Shown: positions 1-10,362, counted from the first letter of the stretch. The stretch is DNA of 64,000 nucleotides from Enterobacter cancerogenus (GCA_000773965.1 JRUP01000026.1:124001-188000), one strand, 5' to 3'. The notes: generated from the letters alone by a model not told the origin. Numbers and translations: made by a program.

Positions 1-1
1 C

Positions 2-790
2 ACGATGCGCGAGTATTATGACGAGATGACTGCGGAGACACCGCTGGCAGCAGTCGTGCACTGTGAGCACGTCGCGGATTCGGGTTGGTGGCTGCATCCG
101 CAGGAGATGCGCACCGAGCAGGTTATCGTGTTCATCCATGGCGGTGCGTATATGCTCGGTAGCGCTCAGGCCTATCGCGGATTCGCCAGCCAGCTGGCGG
201 TGCGCACTGGCTATTCAACCTTTGTGCTGGACTATCCGCTGGCACCGGAACATCCATTCCCGGCCGCGCCGGACAGGGTGATTGAGATACTCAACGGGCT
301 GGTCGACAGCGGCATTGAACATATCGCGCTGGTGGGGGATTCAGCCGGTGCTGCGCTGTCGCTGGTGGCGCTGCAACATCCTCAGCTGGTGCAGAAAATC
401 CGCTCTGCGGTGCTGTTTTCCCCATGGACCGATCTGACCTTCAGTGGCGCTTCGTTTAACGATCCCAACACGCGCGATCCGATTTTCCAGCCATCGATTC
501 TGCGGGATGCCTCTGCGGCTTATTTGCAGGGTGCATCGGCGGAGGATCAACGCGCCTCGCCATTGTTTGCGCAGTACAGCCACTTACCACCGTTGGTGAT
601 TCAGGTTGGCACCGAAGAACTGTTGCTGGATGACGCCACGCGCTTAGCGGCTCACTTCGCTGAGCAGGGCGGTGAGGTGCAGTTGGATATCTATCAAGGC
701 ATGCACCACGTGTTTCAGCGCGATATCCGCCTGGATGCCGCGCGTCACGCACTGGATTCCGCTGCCAGTTTTATTCGCCAGCATCAGTAA
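2..790 (+). CDS. Alpha/beta hydrolase (HSL-type esterase), 5' end cut by window
   Basis: Predicted cytosolic carboxylesterase of the hormone-sensitive-lipase-like alpha/beta hydrolase family. An oxyanion-hole HGGAY motif (about residues 45-49 counting from the ATG at 5), the nucleophile elbow GDSAG (about 112-116), an Asp in the DPIF/GTEELLLDD part and a late His in the HHVF segment give a plausible Ser-Asp-His triad. The ATG at position 5 has no room for a ribosome site inside the window and the frame is open to the window edge. The 261 residues are shorter than the usual 300 or so, so the true start probably lies upstream. A strong hairpin follows the stop. Substrate unknown. Confidence 0.8.
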   Translation, partial: TMREYYDEMTAETPLAAVVHCEHVADSGWWLHPQEMRTEQVIVFIHGGAYMLGSAQAYRGFASQLAVRTGYSTFVLDYPLAPEHPFPAAPDRVIEILNGLVDSGIEHIALVGDSAGAALSLVALQHPQLVQKIRSAVLFSPWTDLTFSGASFNDPNTRDPIFQPSILRDASAAYLQGASAEDQRASPLFAQYSHLPPLVIQVGTEELLLDDATRLAAHFAEQGGEVQLDIYQGMHHVFQRDIRLDAARHALDSAASFIRQHQ

Positions 791-797
791 CACTTCA

Positions 798-837
798 TGT
801 GCCCGGCCAGTGATTCCCGCAACACAGGCCGGGCACA
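798..837. terminator. Long GC-rich hairpin after the hydrolase
   Basis: An 11-bp perfect stem (TGTGCCCGGCC with GGCCGGGCACA) encloses an 18-nt loop just after the hydrolase stop. There is no good U tract, so it could be a transcript-end structure or a dispersed palindrome rather than a classical intrinsic terminator. Confidence 0.5.
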
Positions 838-1040
838 AATCCATCCTCTCATCCCCCTATCACATTTATTTTAGCAACCGCCACATCCACCGATAAAACC
901 GTTAAGGGATCGTTTTCGGAGAGTGGTGGCTGGCGAGACAAGGAATAGTCAATTTGGCGCTGATGCCAGACGGTTAATGACGCACGTCAATTCACCCAGC
1001 CGCTCTACTTTATCGGTCAATGCGCGGGACGGGGTGAAAA

Positions 1041-1667
1041 ATGGAAAAGGTACTGATTGTTGACGATCATCCAATCACGCGATTAGCGCTCAAGATACTG
1101 ATTGAAGAAGATAATCGGGTAGTCGTAGGTGAAGTGGGCGATGGCATTCAGGCTATAAAGTTTGTGAAAAAACTGCAGCCGGATTTAGTGATTATTGATA
1201 TCGATATCCCGGTGCTCAACGGTATCGATGTCATCAAGCGTGTGCGCCAGAGCGGGCACAAGAGAGGCATTCTGGTGCTCTCCGGCAAAGACAGCGAGCA
1301 CTATATCCGCCGCTGTGCCATAGCGGGTGCCAACGGATTTATCAGTAAGTGCAAAGAGTTAACCGAGCTGAGAGATGCGATTCGCGCTATCAGCAAAGGA
1401 TATGCCTTTTTCCCGATGAATTGTGCGCGTCAGGGCTTGCATCTTGAGGATGAAAACAGCGACCAGCGCAAAATTGACGAACTGTCGCCCAAAGAGCTGA
1501 ATGTATTGCGTCAGTTGGCGCGCGGCGAGAAAGTGGTGGATATCGCGCGAGGCATGAACATCAGCGATAAGACCGTCAGCACCTATAAAAGCCGGCTGAT
1601 GATGAAGCTGGAGTTAAAGAATCTGGTGGATGTGCTCGATTTTGCCCAGCGGCACAATCTGGATTGA
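1041..1667 (+). CDS. EvgA-like response regulator (NarL/FixJ family), copy 1
   Basis: Two-component DNA-binding response regulator of 208 residues. The receiver domain (1-120) has the acidic pair D8/D9, the phospho-acceptor D53 in IIDIDIP and a conserved Lys near 104. A LuxR-type helix-turn-helix lies at about 145-205 (LSPKELNVLRQLARG, SDKTVSTYKSRL). The whole length resembles E. coli EvgA. It converges on the EvgS-like kinase gene, whose stop is 13 bp away, and a paralogous regulator sits at the far end of that kinase. It therefore probably takes phosphate from the same kinase, though this is inference. Target genes are not visible. Confidence 0.85.
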   Translation: MEKVLIVDDHPITRLALKILIEEDNRVVVGEVGDGIQAIKFVKKLQPDLVIIDIDIPVLNGIDVIKRVRQSGHKRGILVLSGKDSEHYIRRCAIAGANGFISKCKELTELRDAIRAISKGYAFFPMNCARQGLHLEDENSDQRKIDELSPKELNVLRQLARGEKVVDIARGMNISDKTVSTYKSRLMMKLELKNLVDVLDFAQRHNLD

Positions 1668-1680
1668 GACGCTCGGCAGT

Positions 1681-4600
1681 TCATGCGCTGAACTCGTCTT
1701 TGAGAAAGGTTTCGATTGCCTGATTCAACACTTGCACGCAGCCCAGCGTTTCATCGAGCATCTGGCCGAGATGGCGTTCATCGACTGGGGCGCCACAGGC
1801 TTGCTCTAATTCGCGGCACTGATCGGCAATCGATATGGCGCCGATGATCTGCACTGAACCTGCCAGACGGTGCAGGCTGCGCTCCAGCGCGGGCCAGTCG
1901 CGATTGTCGAAACAGGCGCAGGCCACCTGCATATCCTGCAGATTCTCATCGCGGGTGGCGCTGAGCAGGCGCTGCAGCATCTCGTTGTCCTGATGAGCCA
2001 GTTCGCGCAGGGCGTTAAGATCGAGCAGATGATTCAGCGCGACATGGCCGGGATAGGGCACAACAGCAGGGCGCGGCACCCTTTGCAGCAGTGCTTCCAG
2101 CTGCGGCAGGCGCAACGGTTTGAACAGGCAGTCATCCATGCCCGCTTCCAGGCAGCGCGATCGCTCTTCAGGCTGTGCGTTGGCGGTCAGTCCCATAATG
2201 GTGAGCGGTTCACGCTGTTTTTTACGCAGTTCGCGCGTCAGGGTGAAGCCATCCATTACCGGCATGCTGCAATCGGTGATCACCAAATCAATCTGGTTTT
2301 CCTGCCACAGCCACAGCGCCTGTTCGCCATCCTCGGCTTCGATCACTTTATGTCCCAGTCGGGTGAGCTGGCGTTTCAGCAGCAGGCGGTTGGCAGGATG
2401 ATCATCCACCGTCAGGATGGTTAACGGCAGGCCACAGGCATCTTGCTGGCGTATCGGTTCCACCGGCGCGCTCACCGCTTCACGACAATCCACCGGGATA
2501 CGCACGCAGATGCGCGTGCCGCGTCCCGGCTGGCTGTGCAGCGTCAGGCTGCCTGCCATCATCGCCACCATTTGTTCGCAAATTGCCAGTCCGAGTCCGG
2601 TGCCGCTCTGTTTTTTGCCCGATGCGGATTGTTCGTAAGGATTGAATATCAACTGCTGATCCTCTTCGCTGATGCCGATGCCGGTATCCTGCACCGTGAG
2701 TTCCAGCGTAGCGCGATCACCTTCTCCAGGTTTGCTGCGCACCTGTACTTCCACCGTGCCGCGCTCGGTGAATTTGATGGCGTTGCTGATCAGGTTGGAA
2801 AGGATTTGCCGCAGACGCATCGGATCCAGCAGCAGTTCGTCCGGATGCAACACATCAATTTGATAGTGCAGCAGCAATCCTTTCTGGCGCGCCAGCCCTT
2901 CAAACACGCGCACCACCGGTTCGGCCAGGGTATCGAAGCGCACCCATTCCGGCGACAGCTCCAGCTTGCCCGATTCGATTTTCGCCATGTCGAGGATATC
3001 GCCAATCAGCCCCATCAGCGATTGCGCGGATTCATAGGCGACGCGCACCGACTCTTTATCGCACGGTTGTTGCAGGCGATTGGCGACCGCCAGCTCCAGC
3101 AAGCCAATAATCGCGCTGATCGGCGTGCGGATTTCGTGGCTCATGGTGGCGAGGAAGGTGCTTTTGGTGCGGTTAGCCTGTTCGGCGCGCTCGCTGGCCT
3201 GCAGCAGATCGCGGGTCAGTTGTTCATGTTCCGTCACATCCTGCCAGCTGCAAATCATCCCGGCGAGGTTGCCGTGATTATCGCGAAACGCCACCGCGCG
3301 GTGAATGACATCACGCAGTTCGTGGCCGTTATCGACCTGGCCGCGCTGTGGTGTCATCTCCATTGACGTTTGTTCCGCCAGTAAGGCCATTTGCGCCTGG
3401 CAGATAGCGTGCAACGGATGCGCGCTGTCACTGAGCGGCAGCTGGCTGATATTGGAGTGTGCATCGTTGAAAAACTGACTCCAGGCCGGATTTTTGTTGG
3501 TCATCTCGCCTTTGTGGTCGATGACGTAGATCGGCACCGGCGTGCCGTTGAACAGGGTTTTCTGGAAGGTAGCTTGTTCCTGAAGTCGCGCCTGCGCCTC
3601 TTTACGCTGACGCACCGCGCGATGCAGATGGTAGTTCCAGAACAGTGAGGTGATCACCAGCACCGCGAAGATCCCCGCCAGCCAGTAAAACTCGTGTCGA
3701 TAGGCCATCCAGGTGTCGAGTTTGACATCGGGCGTGCCCTGCCATTTCATCGCCAGCAGCGAGATATCGCGCGGCGGGATGGTCGCCAGCACCTTATTCA
3801 GGATGCTTAGCAGTTCCGGATTATCGCGCCCTACGGCAAAGGCGATCCGCGCGGGATTTTCCCCGAGTCGCGAGACAATCTGCAGGCGATTGCTGAAGTA
3901 GCGATCAATCATATAGCGCGCAGCAATCAGGTTATTCACCGCGCTATCCACCCGACCTTCATTCACCATCTGTAGTGCAATACTGGCGTTCTCAACGGTG
4001 ACCAACTTGATGTGGGGGAAATTTTCCTTCAGCCAGCCGATGAGCTCATGCTGGGGCGTAATCGCCAGCGTGTCGGTGTCATTGAGTGATTTGGGCGCAC
4101 CCAGCGTGTTTTTGCTCACCAGCACATACGGCGGCAGCACGTAAGGGCGGGAGAAGAGGGCGCGCGCTTCACGCTGCGGGCTGTGGGCCAGTGAGCCAAC
4201 CAGCTCAACTTCATGGCGGCTGAGCCGGTCGAACATTGCGTTGACGGAAGAGGCTTCGATCATGGTGAAGTCGATACCGGTGCGCAGATGAATCAAACGC
4301 AGTAAGTCTGCAGTCATACCGTTAAATTTGTTGTGCCGATCTTTTAGCGTGAAAGGCGCATCGAGCGGGTTCATCACCACGCGCAGCGTCTGATGCTGAG
4401 CCAGCCAGCGTCGCTCACGGTCAGTGAGTTGCAGAGGCGGCGCCGCCATCATCGGCGGCATGCTTTGCACCCATTGATGGAAGATGGCTTTGTGCTGCTG
4501 CAAGGGAATGGCATTCAGCACCGCATTGACGCCTCGAAACAGTGGCGCATTGCGGATGGGCAACACAAAGCGCGGTCCGGCATCGGTGGGCTCAAAAATG

Positions 4601-5289
4601 CGTATCACGGAAAGCGTTGAGGCGTAGTTGCGTTCAATCAGGTAGTTGGCGGTGTTGAGATTGCCAATAAAGTAGTCGTTTTCGCCAAAGGCTAATGACG
4701 CCAGCGCGCTGAGGGCAGAAGGATAGCGAGTGATTTTTGCTTCAGGATAGCGCGCCTCGATCCAGGCATCGCTCAGGTAGCCTCGCGGCATGGCGATTTG
4801 CATCGGCGAATTATCATCACTCATTTCAGACATGATGTTATCGCGTGATACCATCGCAGGGTAATCAGAGGCAAACGCAGTACTCAATAATAGCTCTGCC
4901 GCAGTAGGTTCCGGGCTGCCCGCGCTGTCCACCAGCATATCGACCTTGCCTTGCTGCAGGGCGTCGAGCGCCGCACTGCGACTGCTGTAATAGTGCGTGT
5001 TGATGTGCAAACCCAGATAATGCAGAACTAAAGCGGTGTAGTCTGCGGAGATCCCTTCCAGCGTGTTGGCATCGATCACCATATCGAACGGCGGATTTTC
5101 AGGCGCGTAAATCGCAACGCTGACTTCGCGCTTTTCGCCCAGCCAGCGCCAGTCGTTGTCGGGGAGATCAAAGGTCAGCAGGACATTTTGTTCACGGCTG
5201 ACCAACTGCATGATGCGGGGATCTTCAGCCCTGACTGGCTGGCTCATCAGGCAGAGCATCAGACCCATCAGGAGGAGTAATTTAACCAT
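1681..5289 (-). CDS. EvgS-like unorthodox hybrid sensor histidine kinase
   Basis: Inner-membrane phosphorelay kinase. Counting from the start chosen here (1202 residues): signal peptide about 1-21; two tandem periplasmic SBP_bac_3 domains (about 50-280 and 300-520); one TM helix about 535-553; PAS about 575-685; HisKA with H718 in TMSHEIRTP; HATPase with N836 and the DTGIGI and GTGLGL boxes; receiver with D1006 in ITDCSMP; HPt with H1140 in LHRLAG. All phosphorelay residues are present. The ATG at 5289 is preferred because it follows GAGTG and begins directly with the signal peptide. An in-frame ATG at 5322 would overlap the upstream regulator. It is cotranscribed with the EvgA-like gene 7 bp upstream. 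The ligand is unknown; E. coli EvgS senses acid. Confidence 0.88.
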   Translation of the reverse strand: MVKLLLLMGLMLCLMSQPVRAEDPRIMQLVSREQNVLLTFDLPDNDWRWLGEKREVSVAIYAPENPPFDMVIDANTLEGISADYTALVLHYLGLHINTHYYSSRSAALDALQQGKVDMLVDSAGSPEPTAAELLLSTAFASDYPAMVSRDNIMSEMSDDNSPMQIAMPRGYLSDAWIEARYPEAKITRYPSALSALASLAFGENDYFIGNLNTANYLIERNYASTLSVIRIFEPTDAGPRFVLPIRNAPLFRGVNAVLNAIPLQQHKAIFHQWVQSMPPMMAAPPLQLTDRERRWLAQHQTLRVVMNPLDAPFTLKDRHNKFNGMTADLLRLIHLRTGIDFTMIEASSVNAMFDRLSRHEVELVGSLAHSPQREARALFSRPYVLPPYVLVSKNTLGAPKSLNDTDTLAITPQHELIGWLKENFPHIKLVTVENASIALQMVNEGRVDSAVNNLIAARYMIDRYFSNRLQIVSRLGENPARIAFAVGRDNPELLSILNKVLATIPPRDISLLAMKWQGTPDVKLDTWMAYRHEFYWLAGIFAVLVITSLFWNYHLHRAVRQRKEAQARLQEQATFQKTLFNGTPVPIYVIDHKGEMTNKNPAWSQFFNDAHSNISQLPLSDSAHPLHAICQAQMALLAEQTSMEMTPQRGQVDNGHELRDVIHRAVAFRDNHGNLAGMICSWQDVTEHEQLTRDLLQASERAEQANRTKSTFLATMSHEIRTPISAIIGLLELAVANRLQQPCDKESVRVAYESAQSLMGLIGDILDMAKIESGKLELSPEWVRFDTLAEPVVRVFEGLARQKGLLLHYQIDVLHPDELLLDPMRLRQILSNLISNAIKFTERGTVEVQVRSKPGEGDRATLELTVQDTGIGISEEDQQLIFNPYEQSASGKKQSGTGLGLAICEQMVAMMAGSLTLHSQPGRGTRICVRIPVDCREAVSAPVEPIRQQDACGLPLTILTVDDHPANRLLLKRQLTRLGHKVIEAEDGEQALWLWQENQIDLVITDCSMPVMDGFTLTRELRKKQREPLTIMGLTANAQPEERSRCLEAGMDDCLFKPLRLPQLEALLQRVPRPAVVPYPGHVALNHLLDLNALRELAHQDNEMLQRLLSATRDENLQDMQVACACFDNRDWPALERSLHRLAGSVQIIGAISIADQCRELEQACGAPVDERHLGQMLDETLGCVQVLNQAIETFLKDEFSA

Positions 5290-5296
5290 CACTCTG

Positions 5297-5920
5297 TCAG
5301 GCGATATTATTGCGTTTGGCAAACTCGTAAAGGCCGACCATATTTTGAATGTCGAGCTTTTCCATTAATCGGCGTTTGTAAGTGCTTACCGTTTTATCAC
5401 TGATTTTCATCCGCTGTGCCATTTCCACCACTTTCATTCCTTTGGATAAATACACCAGCACCTGCAATTCTTTACTGGAGAGGCCGGCAATTTTATTTTT
5501 GTCTTCCTGAATATCATCCGGTAAACCCTGACGTCGGCGATTTAAAGGAAAGAAGCCATATCCGGCATTAATCGCGCGAATGGCATCGTGCAATTCGGTC
5601 ATGTTATTGCGCTTGCTAATAAAACCATCGGCACCGGCAGTGGCGCTGCGCTTGATGTAGTGATCAACATCCTTGCCGGTCAGCACCAGAATGCCGCCGT
5701 TAAAGCCGTTGTGGCGCAGCCTCTGTACCAGATCGATGCCGTTGTAAGAGGGCATATCGATATCCACGATGATCAAATCCGGCGACAGTTTTTTGGTTAG
5801 CGCTAATGCTTCAAATCCGTCATCCGTTTCGCCCACCACATTCATGTTGTCCGTTTCAAGCAGCAGTCTTAATGCCATCCGAACCACCGGATGGTCATCA
5901 ACGATAAGAACTTCCTTCAT
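5297..5920 (-). CDS. EvgA-like response regulator, copy 2
   Basis: Response regulator of 207 residues with an N-terminal receiver (acidic D8/D9, phospho-acceptor D53 in IVDIDMP) and a C-terminal LuxR-type HTH (LSSKELQVLVYLSKG, SDKTVSTYKRRL). It is the promoter-proximal gene of an operon with the hybrid kinase downstream on the same strand, 7 bp apart, so it is the most likely cognate regulator. It is clearly paralogous to the gene at 1041-1667 on the other side of the kinase, with the same length and domain joints. The 740 bp upstream is AT-rich and probably carries its promoter. Confidence 0.87.
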   Translation of the reverse strand: MKEVLIVDDHPVVRMALRLLLETDNMNVVGETDDGFEALALTKKLSPDLIIVDIDMPSYNGIDLVQRLRHNGFNGGILVLTGKDVDHYIKRSATAGADGFISKRNNMTELHDAIRAINAGYGFFPLNRRRQGLPDDIQEDKNKIAGLSSKELQVLVYLSKGMKVVEMAQRMKISDKTVSTYKRRLMEKLDIQNMVGLYEFAKRNNIA

Positions 5921-6659
5921 ATGGCTGTCCTGTTTATTGCGGTGAATGGAATATTCATAAGGATTGGTTTTATTGGTTAGCAGATTTTAAGAGTAAAGTT
6001 TAAATGGCGCAAATAATTATTTTGTAAGGTTTTCCTGATGCAATAAATATCATGACCTGACGTGTTATTTATATATTCACTATGGTTTTTAATCAGCTTT
6101 CTAATTATGCAATGAGTCGTTTAAATTCAGTGATGTCGCTGGGCGTTAAGGTGATGAGTTTGACGTGAAAGCAGTATAAAAGTTATCACCGTGGGTAAAT
6201 TTTAAGGTATGCAGTAAATGGTCTTATCGGCCGAAATGAGAAATAAGAGCCTCGCGTCGAAAAGACGAAGTGTGACCTTGTTTAGATTGGGTTTAATTTT
6301 ACCGTAAGGTAAAGTTATTTATGTGATCCTAAGAGTAACGTCATGAAATGTCACTGAGCTAATAGTCATGCCAGTAAGTAAGCTTGCATAAATAAATATG
6401 CTTGCCTGACTCAACGTACTGTTTTAGTTGGTTAAATTAATGGGTTTATTGTGATTTCTTATCGGTAAAAAAAGCATCATCACCTCTGATTTCCAGAGTG
6501 TGATTAATTCAATACTGAATGGTTATTAGCGATGTTAATTAACGGTCTAATTAACCAAAACATGACCCCGGTCATCTCAGTACAAATAAATAATATTAAA
6601 CTGGGCTTTTGTTTTTACTCTCCTTTTTTCATTTTATTGTCAACCGCACGGGGTGAAAT
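5921..6659. other. AT-rich intergenic region between divergent regulator and ATPase genes
   Basis: About 740 bp with no convincing gene on either strand, notably more AT-rich than the flanking genes. It must hold the promoters of the divergent response-regulator/kinase operon and of the P-type ATPase. No specific operator was identified. Confidence 0.5.
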
Positions 6660-9359
6660 ATGACCGTTGTTCCTTTCCGTCCAGATCGATCAGATTCATC
6701 TGATCGACCCTTATATCAGCTCGACAGTGCCAGCGCTTTTATCCGCTTTATCAGTTCGTCCAGCGGCTTGCAGACCAAAGAGGCGCAAGCGCGTCTGGCG
6801 GCTAACGGGCGCAACGTGCTGCCACAGAAAGCCGAAAAATCACTGTTGATGCGCTTTCTGGCGCACTTTAAAGATGTGCTGATCTACATCCTGTTGGCGG
6901 CAGCGGTGATTACCGCGGTGATGGGCCACTGGGTGGATACCTTTGTCATTCTCGGCGTTGCTGTCATCAACGCACTGATTGGATTTATCCAGGAAAGTAA
7001 CGCCGAGAAGTCATTGAAAAGCATTCAGAACATGCTGTCGAACGAAGCGATGGTATTGCGCGATGGGCGGCAGATCACTGTGCCGACCGAAGAGCTGGTG
7101 GTCGGTGACGTGGTGTTGCTGCGTCCTGGCGACAAAATCCCTGCCGATCTGCGCTTGTTCGATGTACACAATTTGCGGGTGGAAGAGGCGATTCTCACCG
7201 GGGAATCTACGGTGGTGTCCAAGTTAAGCGACGCGCTGGAAGGCGAAAAGTCGCTCGGCGATCGGCTGAATCTGGCTTATTCCGGCACCACGGTGAGTTC
7301 TGGCACGGCCGCAGGTGTGGTGATCGCCACTGGCGGTGATACCGAGTTGGGGCACATCAACGCGATGATCTCCTCCATCGAAGAGGCAAAAACGCCGTTG
7401 CTGGTGCAGATTGAAAAACTCGGTAAGGCGATTTTCTACATCATTTTGCTGATGATGGCCGCGCTGTTCGTGTTCGGTTATCTGCTGCGCGACATCCCGC
7501 TGGCGGAACTGCTGCTGGCGGTGATCAGTCTGGCGGTGGCGGCGGTGCCAGAGGGTTTACCGGCCATCATCTCGATCATTCTGTCACTCGGCGTGCAGTC
7601 GATGGCGCGCAATCATGCCATCATTCGTAAGCTGCCGACGGTAGAAACCCTCGGTGCCATGTCAGTGATCTGCTCGGATAAGACCGGCACGCTGACCATG
7701 AACGAAATGACGGTGAAAGCGCTGGTGCTGGCGAACAGTCACTGGCGTATCAGTGGCAACAGCTACGAGCCGAAAGGAGAGTTTCAGCTGGAGAGTGGAC
7801 AGCGCGATGAGGCACTGCTCAACGGCTTTTTACAAACGGTGGATATCTGCAACGAGAGCCAATTGAGGCAGGATAAACAGGGTCACTGGGGGATTGTCGG
7901 TGGCCCCACCGAGGGCGCGCTCAAGGTGCTGGCAGCGAAAGCGGGCATCCACTCGGAATCCGTGCAGGTGTTGAGTAAGCTGCCGTTTGACTCGGCCTAC
8001 AAATACATGGCCGTGAGTTGCCTGATTGATGGCAAAGCGTGCCTGTTACTGACTGGCGCACCGGATGTGCTGCTCGCGCTATGTCAGCAGCAGCAGGGCG
8101 CGCAGGGTGCCGAAGCGCTGGATCGCGATTACTGGAACGCCGCAATCACCACTTATGCCAGCGAAGGGTTGCGCACCGTGGCCGCCGCCTGGCGCTGGCT
8201 ACCGGAAGGCCGACAGCAGATCGATCACGCGGATCTGCGCGAGGGCATGATGATGCTGGGTCTGGCGTGCATGATGGATCCGCCGCGTCCGGAAGCGATT
8301 ACCGCTATACGTGACTGCCAGCAGGCCGGGATTCGCGTCAAGATGATCACCGGCGATCACCCGGAAACGGCGATGGCCATCGGGCAGATGCTAGGGATCG
8401 GCAACAGCGACAGCGCCGTTACCGGCTATCAGCTGGAGCACATGGACGATGCCGAACTGGGCAAAGCGGCACGCGAGTACGACATTTTCGCGCGCACCAG
8501 CCCGGAACATAAATTGCGTCTGGTGAAAGCGCTGGCGGAGAGTGGGGAAATCGTCGGGATGACCGGCGATGGCGTGAATGATGCCCCTGCGCTGAAACAG
8601 GCCAATGTCGGCATTGCCATGGGCATCAAAGGCACCGAGGTGACCAAAGAGTCGGCGGATATGATTCTGGCGGATGATAACTTCGCGACTATCGCGGCGG
8701 CGGTGAAAGAGGGGCGTCGTGTTTACGATAACCTGAAGAAAACCATCCTGTTTGTGATGCCGACCAACCTCGCACAGGGGTTGTTGATCATCATAGCCAT
8801 TCTGATGGGCAATCTATTACCGCTGACGCCGGTGCAGATTCTCTGGATGAATATGGCGACCTCAGCAACACTCTCATTTGGGCTGGCATTCGAAGCCGCC
8901 GAGCGCAATATCATGCGTCGGCCGCCGCGTAACGTGCGCAGCCATGTGATGGATGGATACGCCATCTGGCGAGTGGTTTTTGTCGGGTTACTGATTTCGA
9001 TTAGCGCCTTTGTACTGGAAGCCTGGTTGCAGCCGCGTGGTTATTCGCCGGAGTTTATCCGCACGGTGCTGTTGCAGATGCTGGTGACAGCCCAGTGGGC
9101 GTACATGCTCAACTGCCGCAACAGCGAGGGCTTCTCACTGGATAAAGGCTTGCTGAAAAATCGCGGTATCTGGCTGGTGACGCTGGTGCTGGTGGCGCTG
9201 CAGGCGATGATTATCTATCTGCCGCTGATGAATACGCTGTTTGGCACCGAGCCACTGCCGGTTAAATATTGGTTTATTTCGCTGGCGGTCAGCGCCGGGA
9301 TATTTGTGCTGGTGGAAATTGAGAAGCATCTGACGCGCGGCTGGCGCGTCGCCCGATAA
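6660..9359 (+). CDS. Cation-transporting P-type ATPase (P2 type)
   Basis: Membrane ion pump of 899 residues that couples ATP hydrolysis to cation transport. The order is standard: N-terminal cation-ATPase domain with TM helices about 65-110, the A domain with LTGES, TM4 with AVPEGLPA (the PEGLP signature of Ca/Mn/Na-type P2 pumps), phosphorylation site D340 in DKTGTLT, the N domain, the hinge GDGVNDAP, and a six-helix C-terminal block. No N-terminal metal-binding CxxC is seen, which argues against heavy-metal (P1B) specificity. The ion (Ca, Mn, Mg or Na/K) cannot be chosen from sequence alone. It ends 1 bp before the convergent permease gene. Confidence 0.9.
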   Translation: MTVVPFRPDRSDSSDRPLYQLDSASAFIRFISSSSGLQTKEAQARLAANGRNVLPQKAEKSLLMRFLAHFKDVLIYILLAAAVITAVMGHWVDTFVILGVAVINALIGFIQESNAEKSLKSIQNMLSNEAMVLRDGRQITVPTEELVVGDVVLLRPGDKIPADLRLFDVHNLRVEEAILTGESTVVSKLSDALEGEKSLGDRLNLAYSGTTVSSGTAAGVVIATGGDTELGHINAMISSIEEAKTPLLVQIEKLGKAIFYIILLMMAALFVFGYLLRDIPLAELLLAVISLAVAAVPEGLPAIISIILSLGVQSMARNHAIIRKLPTVETLGAMSVICSDKTGTLTMNEMTVKALVLANSHWRISGNSYEPKGEFQLESGQRDEALLNGFLQTVDICNESQLRQDKQGHWGIVGGPTEGALKVLAAKAGIHSESVQVLSKLPFDSAYKYMAVSCLIDGKACLLLTGAPDVLLALCQQQQGAQGAEALDRDYWNAAITTYASEGLRTVAAAWRWLPEGRQQIDHADLREGMMMLGLACMMDPPRPEAITAIRDCQQAGIRVKMITGDHPETAMAIGQMLGIGNSDSAVTGYQLEHMDDAELGKAAREYDIFARTSPEHKLRLVKALAESGEIVGMTGDGVNDAPALKQANVGIAMGIKGTEVTKESADMILADDNFATIAAAVKEGRRVYDNLKKTILFVMPTNLAQGLLIIIAILMGNLLPLTPVQILWMNMATSATLSFGLAFEAAERNIMRRPPRNVRSHVMDGYAIWRVVFVGLLISISAFVLEAWLQPRGYSPEFIRTVLLQMLVTAQWAYMLNCRNSEGFSLDKGLLKNRGIWLVTLVLVALQAMIIYLPLMNTLFGTEPLPVKYWFISLAVSAGIFVLVEIEKHLTRGWRVAR

Positions 9360-9360
9360 C

Positions 9361-10362
9361 TCACTCTGGCTGGCGCAGTGCCAGCCAGACTTTTTTCAGC
9401 AAGAAGGTGAGAGGAATCGCCAGTATCGCACCGGTCATGCCCAGCAGCGCTTGCCAGAACAGGAAGGCCAGCAGCTGCACGGTCAGGGTGAGATTGAGGC
9501 GCTTGCCGAGCATCAGCGGTTCCAGCACCGAACTGAGCAGCAGGTTCAGCACCACAAAGAATCCCACCATCATCAGGCTGGTTTGAGTATCGAACAGGAT
9601 AAAGGTTTGGATCACCGGCGGAATGGCCGCGAGAAAGGAACCGAGCACCGGAATGTAGTTGAAGATAAACATCAGCACGCCCCACAAAAAGGCGAACTTC
9701 AATCCCAGCAGATGCGCCATGCCCCAGACAATCACGCCGCCCAGCAGGCCGGTCAGCGTTTTCACCCGCGCATAAACAATCACACTCTGAATCCCTTCTT
9801 CCAGCGCGATAAACAGCGCAGTGTGCTGTTTACTGGCGCGCAGGGTGCGTTTCAGCAGCGGCAGCTCAATCAGCATAAACAGCAGCATCAGGAACACCAT
9901 CAGCCACCACGAAAGCAGGCCGGGAATTAACGATAGTTGATAGGTGACAAAGCGCACCACCGCACCGGCATCGACAAAATTCAGCATCTCATCGGCGGTG
10001 AGGGCAATGCCCATCTGGCTCAGAGAGAGCGTCAGGTATTGCAGCTTGGCCGCTACCAAATTGGGGGCCTGACGGCTGAGTTTGATCAGGTCGGGCGCGG
10101 AGGCGCTGAGTGACATGATGGTGATGACGATCAGCAGCAGCAAGATGACAATCACCAGCAGAGAAGAGAGCGTACGCGGAATGCCGCGTCGCGCCAGGCG
10201 GCTAATCAGCGGATCGAGCATCACGGCAAGAAATATCGCCAGCAGTACCTGGTTGATCAGCGGCGCGCCAAGGCGCAGCCCAAACAGCACAAGGGTCAGA
10301 CATGCGAGCAAAATAAGCGCCTGCGCTAGCGGCGCGAAAGATTTTAACCAACCCTGGTACAT
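9361..10362 (-). CDS. AI-2E family transporter, copy 1
   Basis: Polytopic inner-membrane protein of the AI-2E/PerM family (about 333 residues, 7-8 predicted TM helices, with the family-typical FNYIPVLGSFLAAIPP segment near 230-250). The start is placed at the ATG at 10362, which begins MYQGWLKSF. An in-frame ATG 90 bp further upstream would add a basic, non-hydrophobic extension. It follows another member of the same family on the same strand, so the two may form an operon. Members export diverse substrates or act as Na/H antiporters; a role in autoinducer transport cannot be inferred. Confidence 0.82.
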   Translation of the reverse strand: MYQGWLKSFAPLAQALILLACLTLVLFGLRLGAPLINQVLLAIFLAVMLDPLISRLARRGIPRTLSSLLVIVILLLLIVITIMSLSASAPDLIKLSRQAPNLVAAKLQYLTLSLSQMGIALTADEMLNFVDAGAVVRFVTYQLSLIPGLLSWWLMVFLMLLFMLIELPLLKRTLRASKQHTALFIALEEGIQSVIVYARVKTLTGLLGGVIVWGMAHLLGLKFAFLWGVLMFIFNYIPVLGSFLAAIPPVIQTFILFDTQTSLMMVGFFVVLNLLLSSVLEPLMLGKRLNLTLTVQLLAFLFWQALLGMTGAILAIPLTFLLKKVWLALRQPE

